A stretch of 64,000 nt of DNA from Paracoccaceae bacterium (GCA_018222585.1 JAAFAB010000007.1:62001-126000); one strand, 5' to 3'; positions 26,035 to 34,548 are shown, counted from the first letter of the stretch. The notes: generated from the sequence alone by a model not told the origin. A program made the numbers and translations.

Positions 26035-27135
26035 TCATTCTGCCGCCTCCTGCATCTTCGCCTCATCCGCCTCGCGCCGGATCTTGCGCACCAGCTCCAG
26101 CTCGGACTGGAAGTCGACGTAATGGGGCAGCTTGATATGCTCGAGGAAGCCCGTCGCCTGGATGTTGTCGCAATGGTAGAGGACGAATTCCTCGTCCTGC
26201 GCAGGCGCGCCCTTGTCGTCCTCGCCGAACTCCTTCCAGCGCAGCGCCCGGTCGACCAGCGCCATCGAGATCGCCTTGCGCTCGGTCTGGCCGAAGACCA
26301 GGCCATAGCCCCGGGTGAACTGCGGCGGCTCGGATTTACTGCCCAGGAACTGGTTCACCGTCTCGCATTCGGTCAGCACCACCTCGCCGACCTCGATGGC
26401 AAAGCCCAGCTCGGGGATCTCGGCCTCGACCGCGACCGTGCCGATACGCAGCTCGCCCACGAAGGGGTGGTTCTTGGCGTAGCCCCGCTGGGTCGAATAG
26501 GCCATGGACAGCACAAAGCCCTCGTCACCCCGGGTCAGCGCCTGCAGGCGCAGCGGCCGCGCGGCGGGCAGCTCCAGCGGCTGACGGGTCAGGTCGTCGG
26601 GCTGGTCCTCGGCGGGTGCCGGCGCCACTTCGTCCTGGATCAGGCCCTCCTTGTTGAGGAACTCGGTCACGCGCGGCATCTCGGGATGCTCCGCCTGCCC
26701 CGCCTCGGGTGCGGGACGCTCCAGGCCCTCGGCCTCCAGCGCGAAGTCCAGCAGGCGGTGCGTGTAGTCGAAGGTCGGCCCCAGCACCTGCCCGCCCGGC
26801 ACATCCTTGAAGGTGGCCGAGATCCGGCGGTCGCATTCCATCGCGCCCGTGTCGACGGGCAGCGAATAGCCGAAGCGCGGCAGCGTGGTGCGATAGGCGC
26901 GGATCAGGAAGATCGCTTCGATCAGGTCGCCGCGCGCCTGCTTGATCGCCAGCGCCGCCAGGTCGGGATCGTAGAGAGAGCCCTCGGCCATCACCCGGTT
27001 CACCGCCAGCGCCAGCTGCTCGCGGATCTGCGGCACCGACAGCTCGGCCACCGCGGGATCGCCGCGCCGCGCCTCGTCCAGCCATTCATGCGCCTTGTCG
27101 ATGGCCTTTTCGCCACCCTTTACAGCCACATACAT
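26035..27135 (-). CDS. phnI: Carbon-phosphorus lyase complex subunit PhnI
   Basis: 366 residues from the ATG at 27135 (MYVAVKGGEKAI). Typical PhnI blocks are present (NRVMAEGSLYDPDLAALAIKQA, AYRTTLPR). PhnI forms the PhnG2H2I2J2 core and catalyses transfer of the phosphonate to the ribose of ATP/GTP with loss of the base. The start shares one base with the phnH stop (TGATG), showing tight coupling. Confidence 0.95.
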   Translation of the reverse strand: MYVAVKGGEKAIDKAHEWLDEARRGDPAVAELSVPQIREQLALAVNRVMAEGSLYDPDLAALAIKQARGDLIEAIFLIRAYRTTLPRFGYSLPVDTGAMECDRRISATFKDVPGGQVLGPTFDYTHRLLDFALEAEGLERPAPEAGQAEHPEMPRVTEFLNKEGLIQDEVAPAPAEDQPDDLTRQPLELPAARPLRLQALTRGDEGFVLSMAYSTQRGYAKNHPFVGELRIGTVAVEAEIPELGFAIEVGEVVLTECETVNQFLGSKSEPPQFTRGYGLVFGQTERKAISMALVDRALRWKEFGEDDKGAPAQDEEFVLYHCDNIQATGFLEHIKLPHYVDFQSELELVRKIRREADEAKMQEAAE

Positions 27136-27716
27136 CAGACGGCCTCCGCTTCCGTGACCTTGGTCGTGCGCGGCAGCGCCCAGAGGCGCGCACCATCGCA
27201 GAAATAGAAATCCAGCCCCAGCGGGAACAGCGCCGCATTGCGCTGGAAGGCCGCCGTCTCGGGCAGGTCCGCCGCGCGGCTGTCGCGGATGCCGGGGCCA
27301 CGCAGCGTGACAGGCACCCCACCCATCCCCTCGACGATCAGCGTCGCCGAGCGGTCGGGGTATTCTGCCGTGCCGAGGCCATAGGCCCCGAGGTCGCCAA
27401 GCGCCTGCCATGTACCGAGGGCAAAGACCGCCTCGCCCGGCCCGACCAGCGGTGCACCGCAGTGGAAGGTGATCCAGTCACGCACCTCGGCACGGTCGTG
27501 ATCGCCCGCCAGATGCACCGGGGTCTCGGGGTCGCAGAGCACCAGCAGCAGGGTCGCCGCCGCCGGGCTGACCGGCGCGGGGGCCGCGGCCAGGTCGGCC
27601 AGTTCCTGCATCTCGCCGGGGCGCGCCATGACTTCCAGCGCGGCGCGGAAGGCCCGCGCCGACTGCCGAGGCGCATCGCTGAAACCGCCCGAGAGGGCCT
27701 CGCTTGCCATCGCCAT
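27135..27716 (-). CDS. phnH: Carbon-phosphorus lyase complex subunit PhnH
   Basis: 193 residues (MAMASEALSGG). Structural subunit of the C-P lyase core with a PLP-transferase-like fold but no catalytic Lys expected. The start overlaps the phnG stop by one base (TGATG) and its own stop overlaps the phnI start in the same way. Length is normal for the family. Confidence 0.93.
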   Translation of the reverse strand: MAMASEALSGGFSDAPRQSARAFRAALEVMARPGEMQELADLAAAPAPVSPAAATLLLVLCDPETPVHLAGDHDRAEVRDWITFHCGAPLVGPGEAVFALGTWQALGDLGAYGLGTAEYPDRSATLIVEGMGGVPVTLRGPGIRDSRAADLPETAAFQRNAALFPLGLDFYFCDGARLWALPRTTKVTEAEAV

Positions 27717-28180
27717 CAATCTTCTCCCCGTACCATGGTGAAGAAATCCACCTTCGTCTGATCGGCCTTCGCGGCCCGTGCGGCCTTGGCCGAGGTCATC
27801 TCGGCCTCCAGCACCGCCAGCAGGTCGGCGCGCAGGCTGTCGGCCTCGCCGCCCTGCATCCCCGCGTCGACCAGCGCCGCGATCTCGGCCTTCTTCCGGT
27901 CGCGCCCCTGCACCATGGCGTGCCCGACCCGGCCGTCGGCCAGCTTCAGCGCACAGCGCGTCACCACCATCTCGCCCAGGTTGAAGGCCGCCCCGGTGCC
28001 CCCGGCCCGGCCGCGTACCATGACGCCGCCCACCTCGGGTGCGCGCAGCCAGTCGAACCCGGGCGCAGCGCCCCGCGCCTCCCAGAGCTGCGCCAGCCGC
28101 GCTGCGGGCGCCTTCGCCAGCAGCGACATCCAGCCGCGCCGGGCGGCCTCCGCTTCCGTCAATTCCCGCTGATCCGCCAT
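27716..28180 (-). CDS. phnG: Carbon-phosphorus lyase complex subunit PhnG
   Basis: 154 residues from the ATG at 28180 (MADQRELTEAEAARRGWMSLLAKAP), with AAGGTG 6 nt upstream. The family block FNLGEMVVTRCALKL is clear. First gene of the phnGHI-JKLNM operon. The inverted repeat at 28194-28227 lies immediately upstream, so this operon is probably repressed by PhnF, encoded divergently. Confidence 0.94.
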   Translation of the reverse strand: MADQRELTEAEAARRGWMSLLAKAPAARLAQLWEARGAAPGFDWLRAPEVGGVMVRGRAGGTGAAFNLGEMVVTRCALKLADGRVGHAMVQGRDRKKAEIAALVDAGMQGGEADSLRADLLAVLEAEMTSAKAARAAKADQTKVDFFTMVRGED

Positions 28181-28193
28181 TAGACACCTTGCC

Positions 28194-28227
28194 GATTTGT
28201 CTAGGTTACTATACAACTAGACAAATC
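28194..28227. promoter_or_regulatory. Candidate PhnF operator in the phnG-phnF divergent region
   Basis: Perfect 11-bp inverted repeat GATTTGTCTAG (28194-28204) and CTAGACAAATC (28217-28227) around a 12-bp centre. The GTCTAG/CTAGAC halves fit operators of HutC-type GntR repressors. The centre holds -10-like TATACA (rightward) and TATAGT (leftward), so a bound repressor would block both directions. A third TAGACA lies at 28181, at the phnG start. Confidence 0.65.
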
Positions 28228-28286
28228 ATTACGCGACCCGCCCTCCCGACACAAGCCATCCGCGCAAACATCCGAATGAAATTTTG

Positions 28287-29018
28287 ATGACAGATCCCCG
28301 ATCCGGCCCCCGCAAGACCCCTCTCTGGCGCTCCATCGCCGATGCGCTGACCAATGACATCGCCACGGGCCGCTACCGCCCCGGCGACCGCCTGCCGACC
28401 GAGGCCGAGCTTTCCGCCCGCTTCGGCGTCAACCGTCACACGGTGCGGCGCGGGCTGGCGGCGCTGGCCGAAAGCGGGCTGACCCACGCCCGGCGCGGCG
28501 CCGGGGTCTTCGTCGCCCAGACGCCGACCGACTACCCCATCGGGCGCCGCGTGCGCTTTCACCAGAACATCCGAGCCGCCGGCCGCCTGCCAACCCGCCG
28601 CGCCCTGACGAAAGAGCGTCGCGCCGCCACCGCGGACGAGGCAGAGCTGCTGCAAGTCCCTGTCGGGGAAGAGGTTTTCGTCACCGAGGGCCTGTCGCTG
28701 GCAGATGAGCAGCCGCTGGCGCTCTATCGGTCGATCTTCCCGCTGTCGCGCATTCCGGGGCTGCCCGACTCGCTCGACCGGTTGTCCTCGATCACCCTGG
28801 CGCTGCGCGACAACGGGGTGCCCGACTATACCCGCGCCTGGACCCGCCTGACCGCGAAGCTGGCCAATGCCCACCAGGCGCTGCACCTGCAGTTGCGCGA
28901 GGGCGACCCGATCCTGCGCACCACCTCGCTGAACGTCGATCCCGAGGGGCTGCCGCTGGAATACGGCCGCACCTGGTTCGCCGGCGACCGCGTCACGCTC
29001 ACCCTCACCGACGACTGA
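28287..29018 (+). CDS. phnF: GntR/HutC-family transcriptional regulator PhnF
   Basis: 243 residues from the ATG at 28287. N-terminal GntR winged helix (about 20-75, TEAELSARFGVNRHTVRRGLAAL) and C-terminal UTRA ligand-binding domain. Divergent from phnG across the palindromic operator, the classic place for the phosphonate repressor PhnF. It is expected to repress phn genes and itself until a phosphonate-pathway ligand binds. Confidence 0.9.
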   Translation: MTDPRSGPRKTPLWRSIADALTNDIATGRYRPGDRLPTEAELSARFGVNRHTVRRGLAALAESGLTHARRGAGVFVAQTPTDYPIGRRVRFHQNIRAAGRLPTRRALTKERRAATADEAELLQVPVGEEVFVTEGLSLADEQPLALYRSIFPLSRIPGLPDSLDRLSSITLALRDNGVPDYTRAWTRLTAKLANAHQALHLQLREGDPILRTTSLNVDPEGLPLEYGRTWFAGDRVTLTLTDD

Positions 29019-29127
29019 AACCGCTGGCCCAGTCCCGGCCCGGTCCGGGCCCGCGATTTCCGGCAAGTCGTCACGCTGACGATACAATCGGAGGTTATCC
29101 ACAGCGGACAAAAGTTCGAGCAGACCG

Positions 29128-30315
29128 ATGCCAGTGACCATGCCCCATCTCCGCCTGACCGGCGCACAGATCCTTCGTGACGGCGCGCTGCAAAGCCGCT
29201 CCATCGCCTTTGCCGAGGGCCGGATCACTCGCGGCCCGCTGCCCGAGGTCGACCTCTCCGGCTACCTGGTGCTGCCGGGAATCATCGACCTGCACGGCGA
29301 TGCCTTCGAACGCCATATCGCGCCGCGTCCCTCCGCCCCCTTCCCGATCGCCACCGGTCTGCGCGCCACCGACCGCGAGGCCGCCGCCAACGGCGTGACG
29401 ACCGCCTGGCTGGCGCAGAGCTGGTCCTGGGAGGGCGGCCTGCGCGGGCCCGAGTTCACCCTCGACCTGCTGGAGGCCCTGGGCCACTATCGCCGCGACC
29501 ACGCGCTGACCGACCTGCGGGTGCAGATCCGCTGCGAGACCCACACGGTCGAGACCGAGGCCCTGCTGCTCGAGGCGATCCGCCGTCACGGCGTCGACTA
29601 CGTGGTCTTCAACAACCACCTCGAGGAGGCGGTGCAGATGATGGCCTCGCGCCCGGAGGACCTGATGGTCTGGGCGAAGAAGGCCGGGCGGTCGCCGCAG
29701 GAGCACATGAAGATCGTCCAGGACGCGCGCCGCCAGGCCCGCGAGGTGCCGCGCTTCCTCTGTCGCCTGGCCGAGCAGTTCGATGCGCTCGGCGTGACCT
29801 ATGGCAGCCACGACGACCCGGACGGCGAGACCCGCGAGACCTTCTCGATGATCGGCGCCAAGATCTGCGAGTTTCCCACCGCCCGCTCGGCGGCGGCGCT
29901 GGCCCGCGCGGTCGGCGATCCGATCCTGATGGGCGCGCCCAACGTGGTGCGCGGCGGCTCGCAATCGGGCAATATCGCCGCGGGCGAACTGATCCGCGCC
30001 GGGCTCTGCGATGCGCTGGTGTCGGACTACTACTACCCGGCGCTGCACCAGGCCGCCTTCGCCCTCTGCGATCAGGGCATCCTGCCGCTCGCCGCCGCCT
30101 GGGAGATGATCTCGACCCGCCCGGCCGAGATCCTGCGGCTGCCCGACCGGGGCCGGCTCGATCCCGGGCTGCGCGCCGACATGGTGGTGATCAACGAAGA
30201 GACCCGGGCCATCGAGGCGACGATCTGCGGCGGTCGCATCACCCACCTGGCCGGCGAGGCCGCGCATCGTTTCGCCATGCGGCCGCAACGCGCCGCCGCC
30301 ATGGCCGCCGAATAG
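29128..30315 (+). CDS. Second PhnM-type diphosphatase/amidohydrolase
   Basis: 395 residues, clearly homologous to PhnM: an LVLPGIIDLHGDAFERHIAPRP metal-site block, then RCETHTVETEALL, YGSHDDPDGETRE and MGAPNVVRGGSQSGN. It differs from the operon copy in the first motif (LHGDAF against LHTDNL), so the two are paralogues rather than a recent duplication. Alternative starts (29128, 29140) are close together. It lies downstream of phnF on the plus strand. It may act on a different ribose-phosphonate adduct or serve as a backup; that is inference. Confidence 0.85.
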   Translation: MPVTMPHLRLTGAQILRDGALQSRSIAFAEGRITRGPLPEVDLSGYLVLPGIIDLHGDAFERHIAPRPSAPFPIATGLRATDREAAANGVTTAWLAQSWSWEGGLRGPEFTLDLLEALGHYRRDHALTDLRVQIRCETHTVETEALLLEAIRRHGVDYVVFNNHLEEAVQMMASRPEDLMVWAKKAGRSPQEHMKIVQDARRQAREVPRFLCRLAEQFDALGVTYGSHDDPDGETRETFSMIGAKICEFPTARSAAALARAVGDPILMGAPNVVRGGSQSGNIAAGELIRAGLCDALVSDYYYPALHQAAFALCDQGILPLAAAWEMISTRPAEILRLPDRGRLDPGLRADMVVINEETRAIEATICGGRITHLAGEAAHRFAMRPQRAAAMAAE

Positions 30316-30523
30316 GGTCGTCCCGGCAGGGAGTTCACCCCGCGCGCGCCATCGGCTGAGGGCAGAACGCGCCACCTCTTGCAGCTTGCCCGAAATATGC
30401 CGGGCGAATCGACAGGAGCGACGGGGGGCAGCGCGCGCCTCCCGTTTACGTGTCGCCAGATGGCGACGGGGATGAAACTCCGCCCCGCGCGCGCACGTCC
30501 GGGCGGGGTTCCCCGCCGGCCCC

Positions 30524-31141
30524 TTACCCTTCGTATTTCTCCAGGAATTCAAGCGCCGGCAGCTTGCGGAAGTCGTCCAGCCGGTCGCGCAGCACCGCGT
30601 GATCCCAGTCCCACCAGGCCAGTGCCATCAGCCGCTCGGCCACCTCCGGGGGCTGGCGCAGGCGCAGCACCCGGGCCGGCGTGCCGGCGACGATGGTGTA
30701 GGGGGCCACATCCTTCGTCACCACCGCGCCCGAGGCCACCACGGCACCGTCCCCAAGGGTGACCTCCGGCTTGATCATCGCGCCGTTGCCGATCCAGGTG
30801 TCATGGCCGATCACCGCCCGGCGCGCGCGGCGGTGCTCGAAGAAAGCCTCGTCCACCTCTGCATCGTCCCAGTAGTCGGACGAGCGATAGAGGAAATGGT
30901 GACAGGCCGCCGTCTCCAGCGGGTGATCGGTGGCGCCGATGCGGGTGAAGGCGGCGATATTTGCAAACTTCCCGACAGAGGCGTTTGCAACATCCGCATA
31001 GCGGTCGCAGTAGGCATAATCGTCGAAGCTGGAATAGGCGATGCGGCTGCCCTTGCCGATCTCGACGTAGCGGCCCAGCCGGGCCTCGGTCAGTTCGACA
31101 TCGGGGTGAAGGAAGGGGGTCTCTGCGCTCAGTCGTGCCAT
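30524..31141 (-). CDS. Hexapeptide-repeat transferase of phosphonate clusters
   Basis: 205 residues from the ATG at 31141 with GAGGATCCCC upstream. Left-handed beta-helix acyltransferase repeats occur in two blocks (VEIGKGSRI and the late WIGNGAMIKPEVTLGDGAVVASGAVV). It matches the DapH/LacA-like family described as the phosphonate-metabolism hexapeptide transferase (TIGR03308-type, from memory). Probably acetylates an aminophosphonate or pathway intermediate. It follows phnE on the same strand after a hairpin and a tandem-repeat block. Confidence 0.82.
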   Translation of the reverse strand: MARLSAETPFLHPDVELTEARLGRYVEIGKGSRIAYSSFDDYAYCDRYADVANASVGKFANIAAFTRIGATDHPLETAACHHFLYRSSDYWDDAEVDEAFFEHRRARRAVIGHDTWIGNGAMIKPEVTLGDGAVVASGAVVTKDVAPYTIVAGTPARVLRLRQPPEVAERLMALAWWDWDHAVLRDRLDDFRKLPALEFLEKYEG

Positions 31142-31159
31142 GGGGATCCTCAAGTGAAA

Positions 31160-31182
31160 CCGGAGGCCCGGCGGGCCTCCGG
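31160..31182 (-). terminator. Perfect hairpin before the hexapeptide transferase gene
   Basis: 11-bp arms CCGGAGGCCCG (31160-31170) and CGGGCCTCCGG (31172-31182) lie between the phnE tandem repeats and the transferase start. No U-tract follows on the minus strand, so probably an mRNA processing or attenuation structure. Confidence 0.45.
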
Positions 31183-31241
31183 CAAAGTCTTGCGTGGTTC
31201 CGGCGCGGGGCTCAATGCCCGAACCGGCTTGCCGGTCAGGG

Positions 31242-31306
31242 CCAGCGATCAAGGCCAGTGAGGGAGCCCAGTGATGGAGCCCGATGACAGGGCCCAGCGA
31301 TCAGGG
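31242..31306. repeat. Degenerate 13-bp tandem repeat, five units
   Basis: Five head-to-tail 13-bp units: CCAGCGATCAAGG, CCAGTGAGGGAGC, CCAGTGATGGAGC, CCGATGACAGGGC, CCAGCGATCAGGG. They end 6 nt short of the phnE stop codon and are not part of a coding frame I can support. The first and last units are nearly identical. Confidence 0.7.
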
Positions 31307-31312
31307 CTCCGG

Positions 31313-32635
31313 TCAGTGCCCGCCCGCGTCGCCCTTGATCAGCCGGCGCCGCAGCCAGCTGGAAAAGGCATCCATGGCGAAGACCATCAGCACCACCAGC
31401 AGGATGTAGTAGGTCACTTCCTCCCAGTCCTTCTGGGTGATCATCGCCTGGGTCAGCAGCAGGCCGATGCCGCCGCCGGTGATCGCCCCGATCACCGTGG
31501 CCGAGCGCGTGTTGCTCTCGAAGAAGTAGAGCACCTGGCTCAGCAGCACCGGCGTCACCTGCGGGATCACCCCGAAGCGATAGCGTTGCACCGGCCGTGC
31601 CCCGGTTGAGCGGATGCCCTCGATCTGCTTCTCGTCGACGTTCTCCAGCGCCTCCGAGAACATCTTGCCGAAGCTGCCGGTGTCGGTCAGCAGGATCGCC
31701 AGGGCGCCGGTCATCGGACCGGGGCCGAAGGCGCGGGCCAGCACGATGGTCCAGATCAGCGCATCCACCCCGCGGCAGAGATCGAAGATCCGCCGGAACA
31801 ACTGGCGCACCAGCATCAGCGGGGTGAAGTTGCGCGCCGCCAGGAAGGCCAGCGGCAGGGCGACAAGGGCGGCACCGAAGGTGCCCAGGAAGGCCATCAG
31901 CACGGTCTCGAACAGGGCCCAGGCGACATCCGCGTGATGCCACATCGGGTTGTACCAGAAATCATGCCAGATCGCGCCCGCCTCGCCGTTCAGCGCCCGA
32001 CCCAACAGGACCCCCGGCGCCAGGCCATGATAGGGGCTGTCGAGGGTGAAGAAGAAAAGCTCCCAGCCCCAGGAATAGCGGAAGACCTCGGTACGGTTGC
32101 GGGTGATCGTCACCCGGCCCGCCTCGGTGGTCACCATGACCCGGTTCTTCGAGGCGCTGATGTAATCCGGCAGATCCCCCGGCGGGAAGCTGGCATTGAC
32201 GCCGCCATTGCCCGGCGTGGCCCGGATCGTGCCATAGTCCGGCACGTCGTACTCCACGTGATCCGCGTAGTAGCGCACCTCGTGGCCCATCGGCAGGTGC
32301 ACCGTGGTCACCCCACCCGCGACCGAGACCCACTGCGGGGTCATGCCCTCGGGGTATTCGCCCTTGCGCTCGCCCTCGATGGCGTAGCTGACCACGCCGC
32401 TGCGGTTGTCGCGCTCGACATGGGTCTTGTAGCTGTAGGTGTCGCTGATCAGCCTGGCGCCGTTCTCGAGGTTGGCCCGGCCCAGCAGGCCCGGCACGTC
32501 GAAGGCGACGGCGGCATAGGCCAGGTAGGCCAGCACCAGCAGCGGCAGGGCGATGGCGGTCAGGCGCTTGGTGCGGAACAGGCGTTCGGCCCCGGCCTTG
32601 AGATCGGCGGTGCGGATATCTGCAGCCATGGTCAT
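31313..32635 (-). CDS. phnE: Phosphonate ABC transporter permease PhnE, long form
   Basis: 440 residues, against about 260-300 for ordinary PhnE. After a first membrane segment (about 28-48) comes a non-membrane region of roughly 140 residues (about 50-190, rich in beta-like segments with repeated Val/Thr/Tyr), then the usual permease core with the EAA-like loop EKQIEGIRSTGARPVQRYRFGV. By topology the extra region should be periplasmic, where it could touch PhnD. Its start overlaps the other phnE stop by 4 nt. It is the second permease half of PhnCDEE. Confidence 0.9.
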   Translation of the reverse strand: MTMAADIRTADLKAGAERLFRTKRLTAIALPLLVLAYLAYAAVAFDVPGLLGRANLENGARLISDTYSYKTHVERDNRSGVVSYAIEGERKGEYPEGMTPQWVSVAGGVTTVHLPMGHEVRYYADHVEYDVPDYGTIRATPGNGGVNASFPPGDLPDYISASKNRVMVTTEAGRVTITRNRTEVFRYSWGWELFFFTLDSPYHGLAPGVLLGRALNGEAGAIWHDFWYNPMWHHADVAWALFETVLMAFLGTFGAALVALPLAFLAARNFTPLMLVRQLFRRIFDLCRGVDALIWTIVLARAFGPGPMTGALAILLTDTGSFGKMFSEALENVDEKQIEGIRSTGARPVQRYRFGVIPQVTPVLLSQVLYFFESNTRSATVIGAITGGGIGLLLTQAMITQKDWEEVTYYILLVVLMVFAMDAFSSWLRRRLIKGDAGGH

Positions 32636-33522
32636 GCCAGAAGCTCCTCCTTGCGGCCATGGGTCAGCCGGTCGCGCAGGTGGCTTCCCAGCTGGTCGAA
32701 GGCGACGATGGTGACGAAAAGCAGCAGGAAGATCGCGGCGGCCTCGTCGTAGCGCCCGATCCCCCAGGCCATCGCGTTCTTCAGCTCGTAGCCGATGCCG
32801 CCCGCGCCGACGAAGCCGAGGATGGCCGAGGCGCGAATGTTGATCTCGAAGCGCAGCAGCGCGTAGCTGAGGTAGTTCGGCGCCACCGAGGGCATCACCC
32901 CCAGGATCATCCGCTGCGACCAGTTCGCCCCGACCGAGGCCAGCCCCTCGACCGGCTTCAGCGAGGCGTTCTCGTTCACCTCGGAAAACAGCTTGCCCAG
33001 GGCGCCGACGGTATGGAAGGCGATGGCGATCATCGCCGGCACCGGCCCGCCGCCGAGGACGAAGATCAGCACCAGGGCGATGACGATCTCGGGCACCGCC
33101 CGCATCACGTCCATCAGCCGCCGCCAGACCGGGATCATCCGCGGCCAGAGCGCCAGCCCGCGTGTCGCCAGCATCGACAGCAGGATGCCACCGACACCGC
33201 CGATCAGGGTCGAAACGGCGGCGATGTTGATCGTCTCCACCAGGGCCGGGAAATAGGTCACCAGGTTGGCGGGCAGCTCGGACAGCTTTTCGCCCGCCTC
33301 GGAGAGCAGGGCGGCCGGGAAATCGCCGATCTGGTGCAGCCCTCCCCAGAAGCCACCCGCATTGCGGGCCTCGGCGGTCATGAACCCGCTGGCCATCAAG
33401 GCCACGAAGACCACCAGCATCATCGTGCCGTAAAGGCGCTTGCGGCGGGTCTGTGCCATGTAGCTTTCGCGGATCTGGGCGGTGGCCGCGCCCTGGGCGT
33501 GCGCTGCGGTCATCTCTGACAT
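32632..33522 (-). CDS. phnE: Phosphonate ABC transporter permease PhnE, standard form
   Basis: 296 residues with about six membrane segments and the BPD_transp core (SEVNENASLKPVEGLASVGANWSQRMILG is the ATPase-contact loop). Together with the longer PhnE it forms the channel for phosphonates, energised by PhnC. It begins after the hairpin that follows phnD, and its stop overlaps the next permease start by 4 nt. Confidence 0.92.
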   Translation of the reverse strand: MSEMTAAHAQGAATAQIRESYMAQTRRKRLYGTMMLVVFVALMASGFMTAEARNAGGFWGGLHQIGDFPAALLSEAGEKLSELPANLVTYFPALVETINIAAVSTLIGGVGGILLSMLATRGLALWPRMIPVWRRLMDVMRAVPEIVIALVLIFVLGGGPVPAMIAIAFHTVGALGKLFSEVNENASLKPVEGLASVGANWSQRMILGVMPSVAPNYLSYALLRFEINIRASAILGFVGAGGIGYELKNAMAWGIGRYDEAAAIFLLLFVTIVAFDQLGSHLRDRLTHGRKEELLA

Positions 33523-33542
33523 GGGGGCTCCCGGAACAGGAA

Positions 33543-33569
33543 GAGGGCCCGCGCCTGCGGCGGGCCCTC
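33543..33569 (-). terminator. Intra-operon hairpin between phnD and phnE
   Basis: Perfect 9-bp arms GAGGGCCCG (33543-33551) and CGGGCCCTC (33561-33569) with a GC-rich loop, lying between the phnD stop (33585) and the phnE start (33522). No U-tract. Same position relative to the binding-protein gene as the hairpins at 955, 11150 and 20048. Confidence 0.55.
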
Positions 33570-33584
33570 CGAAGTCACTTGCGA

Positions 33585-34484
33585 TCAGTTGATCTTCGAC
33601 AGGCGGGCCGCGACGATCGACTTGTACTCATCATGGGTGACCGGGATGAAGTCCTTCGCGTCACCGGCGGCCACACCGTAGGCGCAGTCCGCATCCTCTT
33701 CCCAGAGGTTCGCGGTCAGTTCGGTGACCTTGTCCTTCACGTCCTGCGGCAGGGCCTTGCGCAGCACGAAGGGACCTTCGGGGATCACGTTCGACTGCCA
33801 GATCTGCACCATGTCGTTCATGTCGACCAGGCCCGCGTCCACGGCCTTGCGCAGCGCGCCCGAGTTGTAGCCGTCTTCCCAGTTGCCCAGGCCGTCGGCC
33901 CAGGTCACGCCGGCGTCGACATCGCCGTTGTTGACCGCGACGATGGTCTGCTCGTGACCGCCGGTGAAGACCACGTCACCGAAGTAGGCGCCGGGGGTCA
34001 TGTCGTAGCCGGCTTCCGCGATCTCGACGGAGGGGATCAGGTAGCCCGAGGTCGAGTTCGGGTCGCCGAAGCCGAATTTCCTGCCTTCCAGGTCGGCCAG
34101 CGAGGTCACGCCGCTGTCGGCGCGGGCGAAGCCGATCGAGTAGTAGCCGATGGAGCCGTCGAGGTTCTGCTTGACCAGCACCGGCTCGACCGCTTCCGGG
34201 TCGGCGATGAAGGTGCCGGCGTAGGAGGAAGCGCCCATCCAGGCCGCGTCGATGGTGCCGCCCAGCAGGCCCTGCATCACGCCGTTGTAGTCAGCCGGGG
34301 TGAAGACCTTCACCTCGACGCCCAGGGCCTCGGCGATCTTGTCGGCGAAGCACTGGTTCGAGGTCATGCGGTCCTGGGCGTTTTCGCCGCCGAGGATGCC
34401 GAGACGGAATTCGGTGATCTCCTGCGCGGAGGCAGCAGAGACCAGGGCAGTGGTGGCCAGGGCGGCCGCGATCAGTTTTTTCAT
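33585..34484 (-). CDS. phnD: Phosphonate ABC transporter substrate-binding protein PhnD
   Basis: 299 residues from the ATG at 34484 with AGGAG 8 nt upstream. Signal peptide MKKLIAAALATTALVSAASA. The mature protein shows PhnD blocks (LGILGGENAQDRM, WMGASSYAG, FGDPNSTSGYLIPS). It captures phosphonates in the periplasm. Second gene of phnCDEE, 64 nt after phnC. Confidence 0.94.
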   Translation of the reverse strand: MKKLIAAALATTALVSAASAQEITEFRLGILGGENAQDRMTSNQCFADKIAEALGVEVKVFTPADYNGVMQGLLGGTIDAAWMGASSYAGTFIADPEAVEPVLVKQNLDGSIGYYSIGFARADSGVTSLADLEGRKFGFGDPNSTSGYLIPSVEIAEAGYDMTPGAYFGDVVFTGGHEQTIVAVNNGDVDAGVTWADGLGNWEDGYNSGALRKAVDAGLVDMNDMVQIWQSNVIPEGPFVLRKALPQDVKDKVTELTANLWEEDADCAYGVAAGDAKDFIPVTHDEYKSIVAARLSKIN

Positions 34485-34548
34485 CTTTTCAGCTCCTTGA
34501 ATATGTCCCGGAGCGTCCTGCCCCGACACAGATGAAATTCGGGGTCGT

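Noticed and set aside
24781-27207. Plus-strand open frame of about 800 codons over phnJ and phnI
   Set aside because: Antisense to well-defined PhnJ and PhnI with intact motifs; no ribosome site or recognisable domain.
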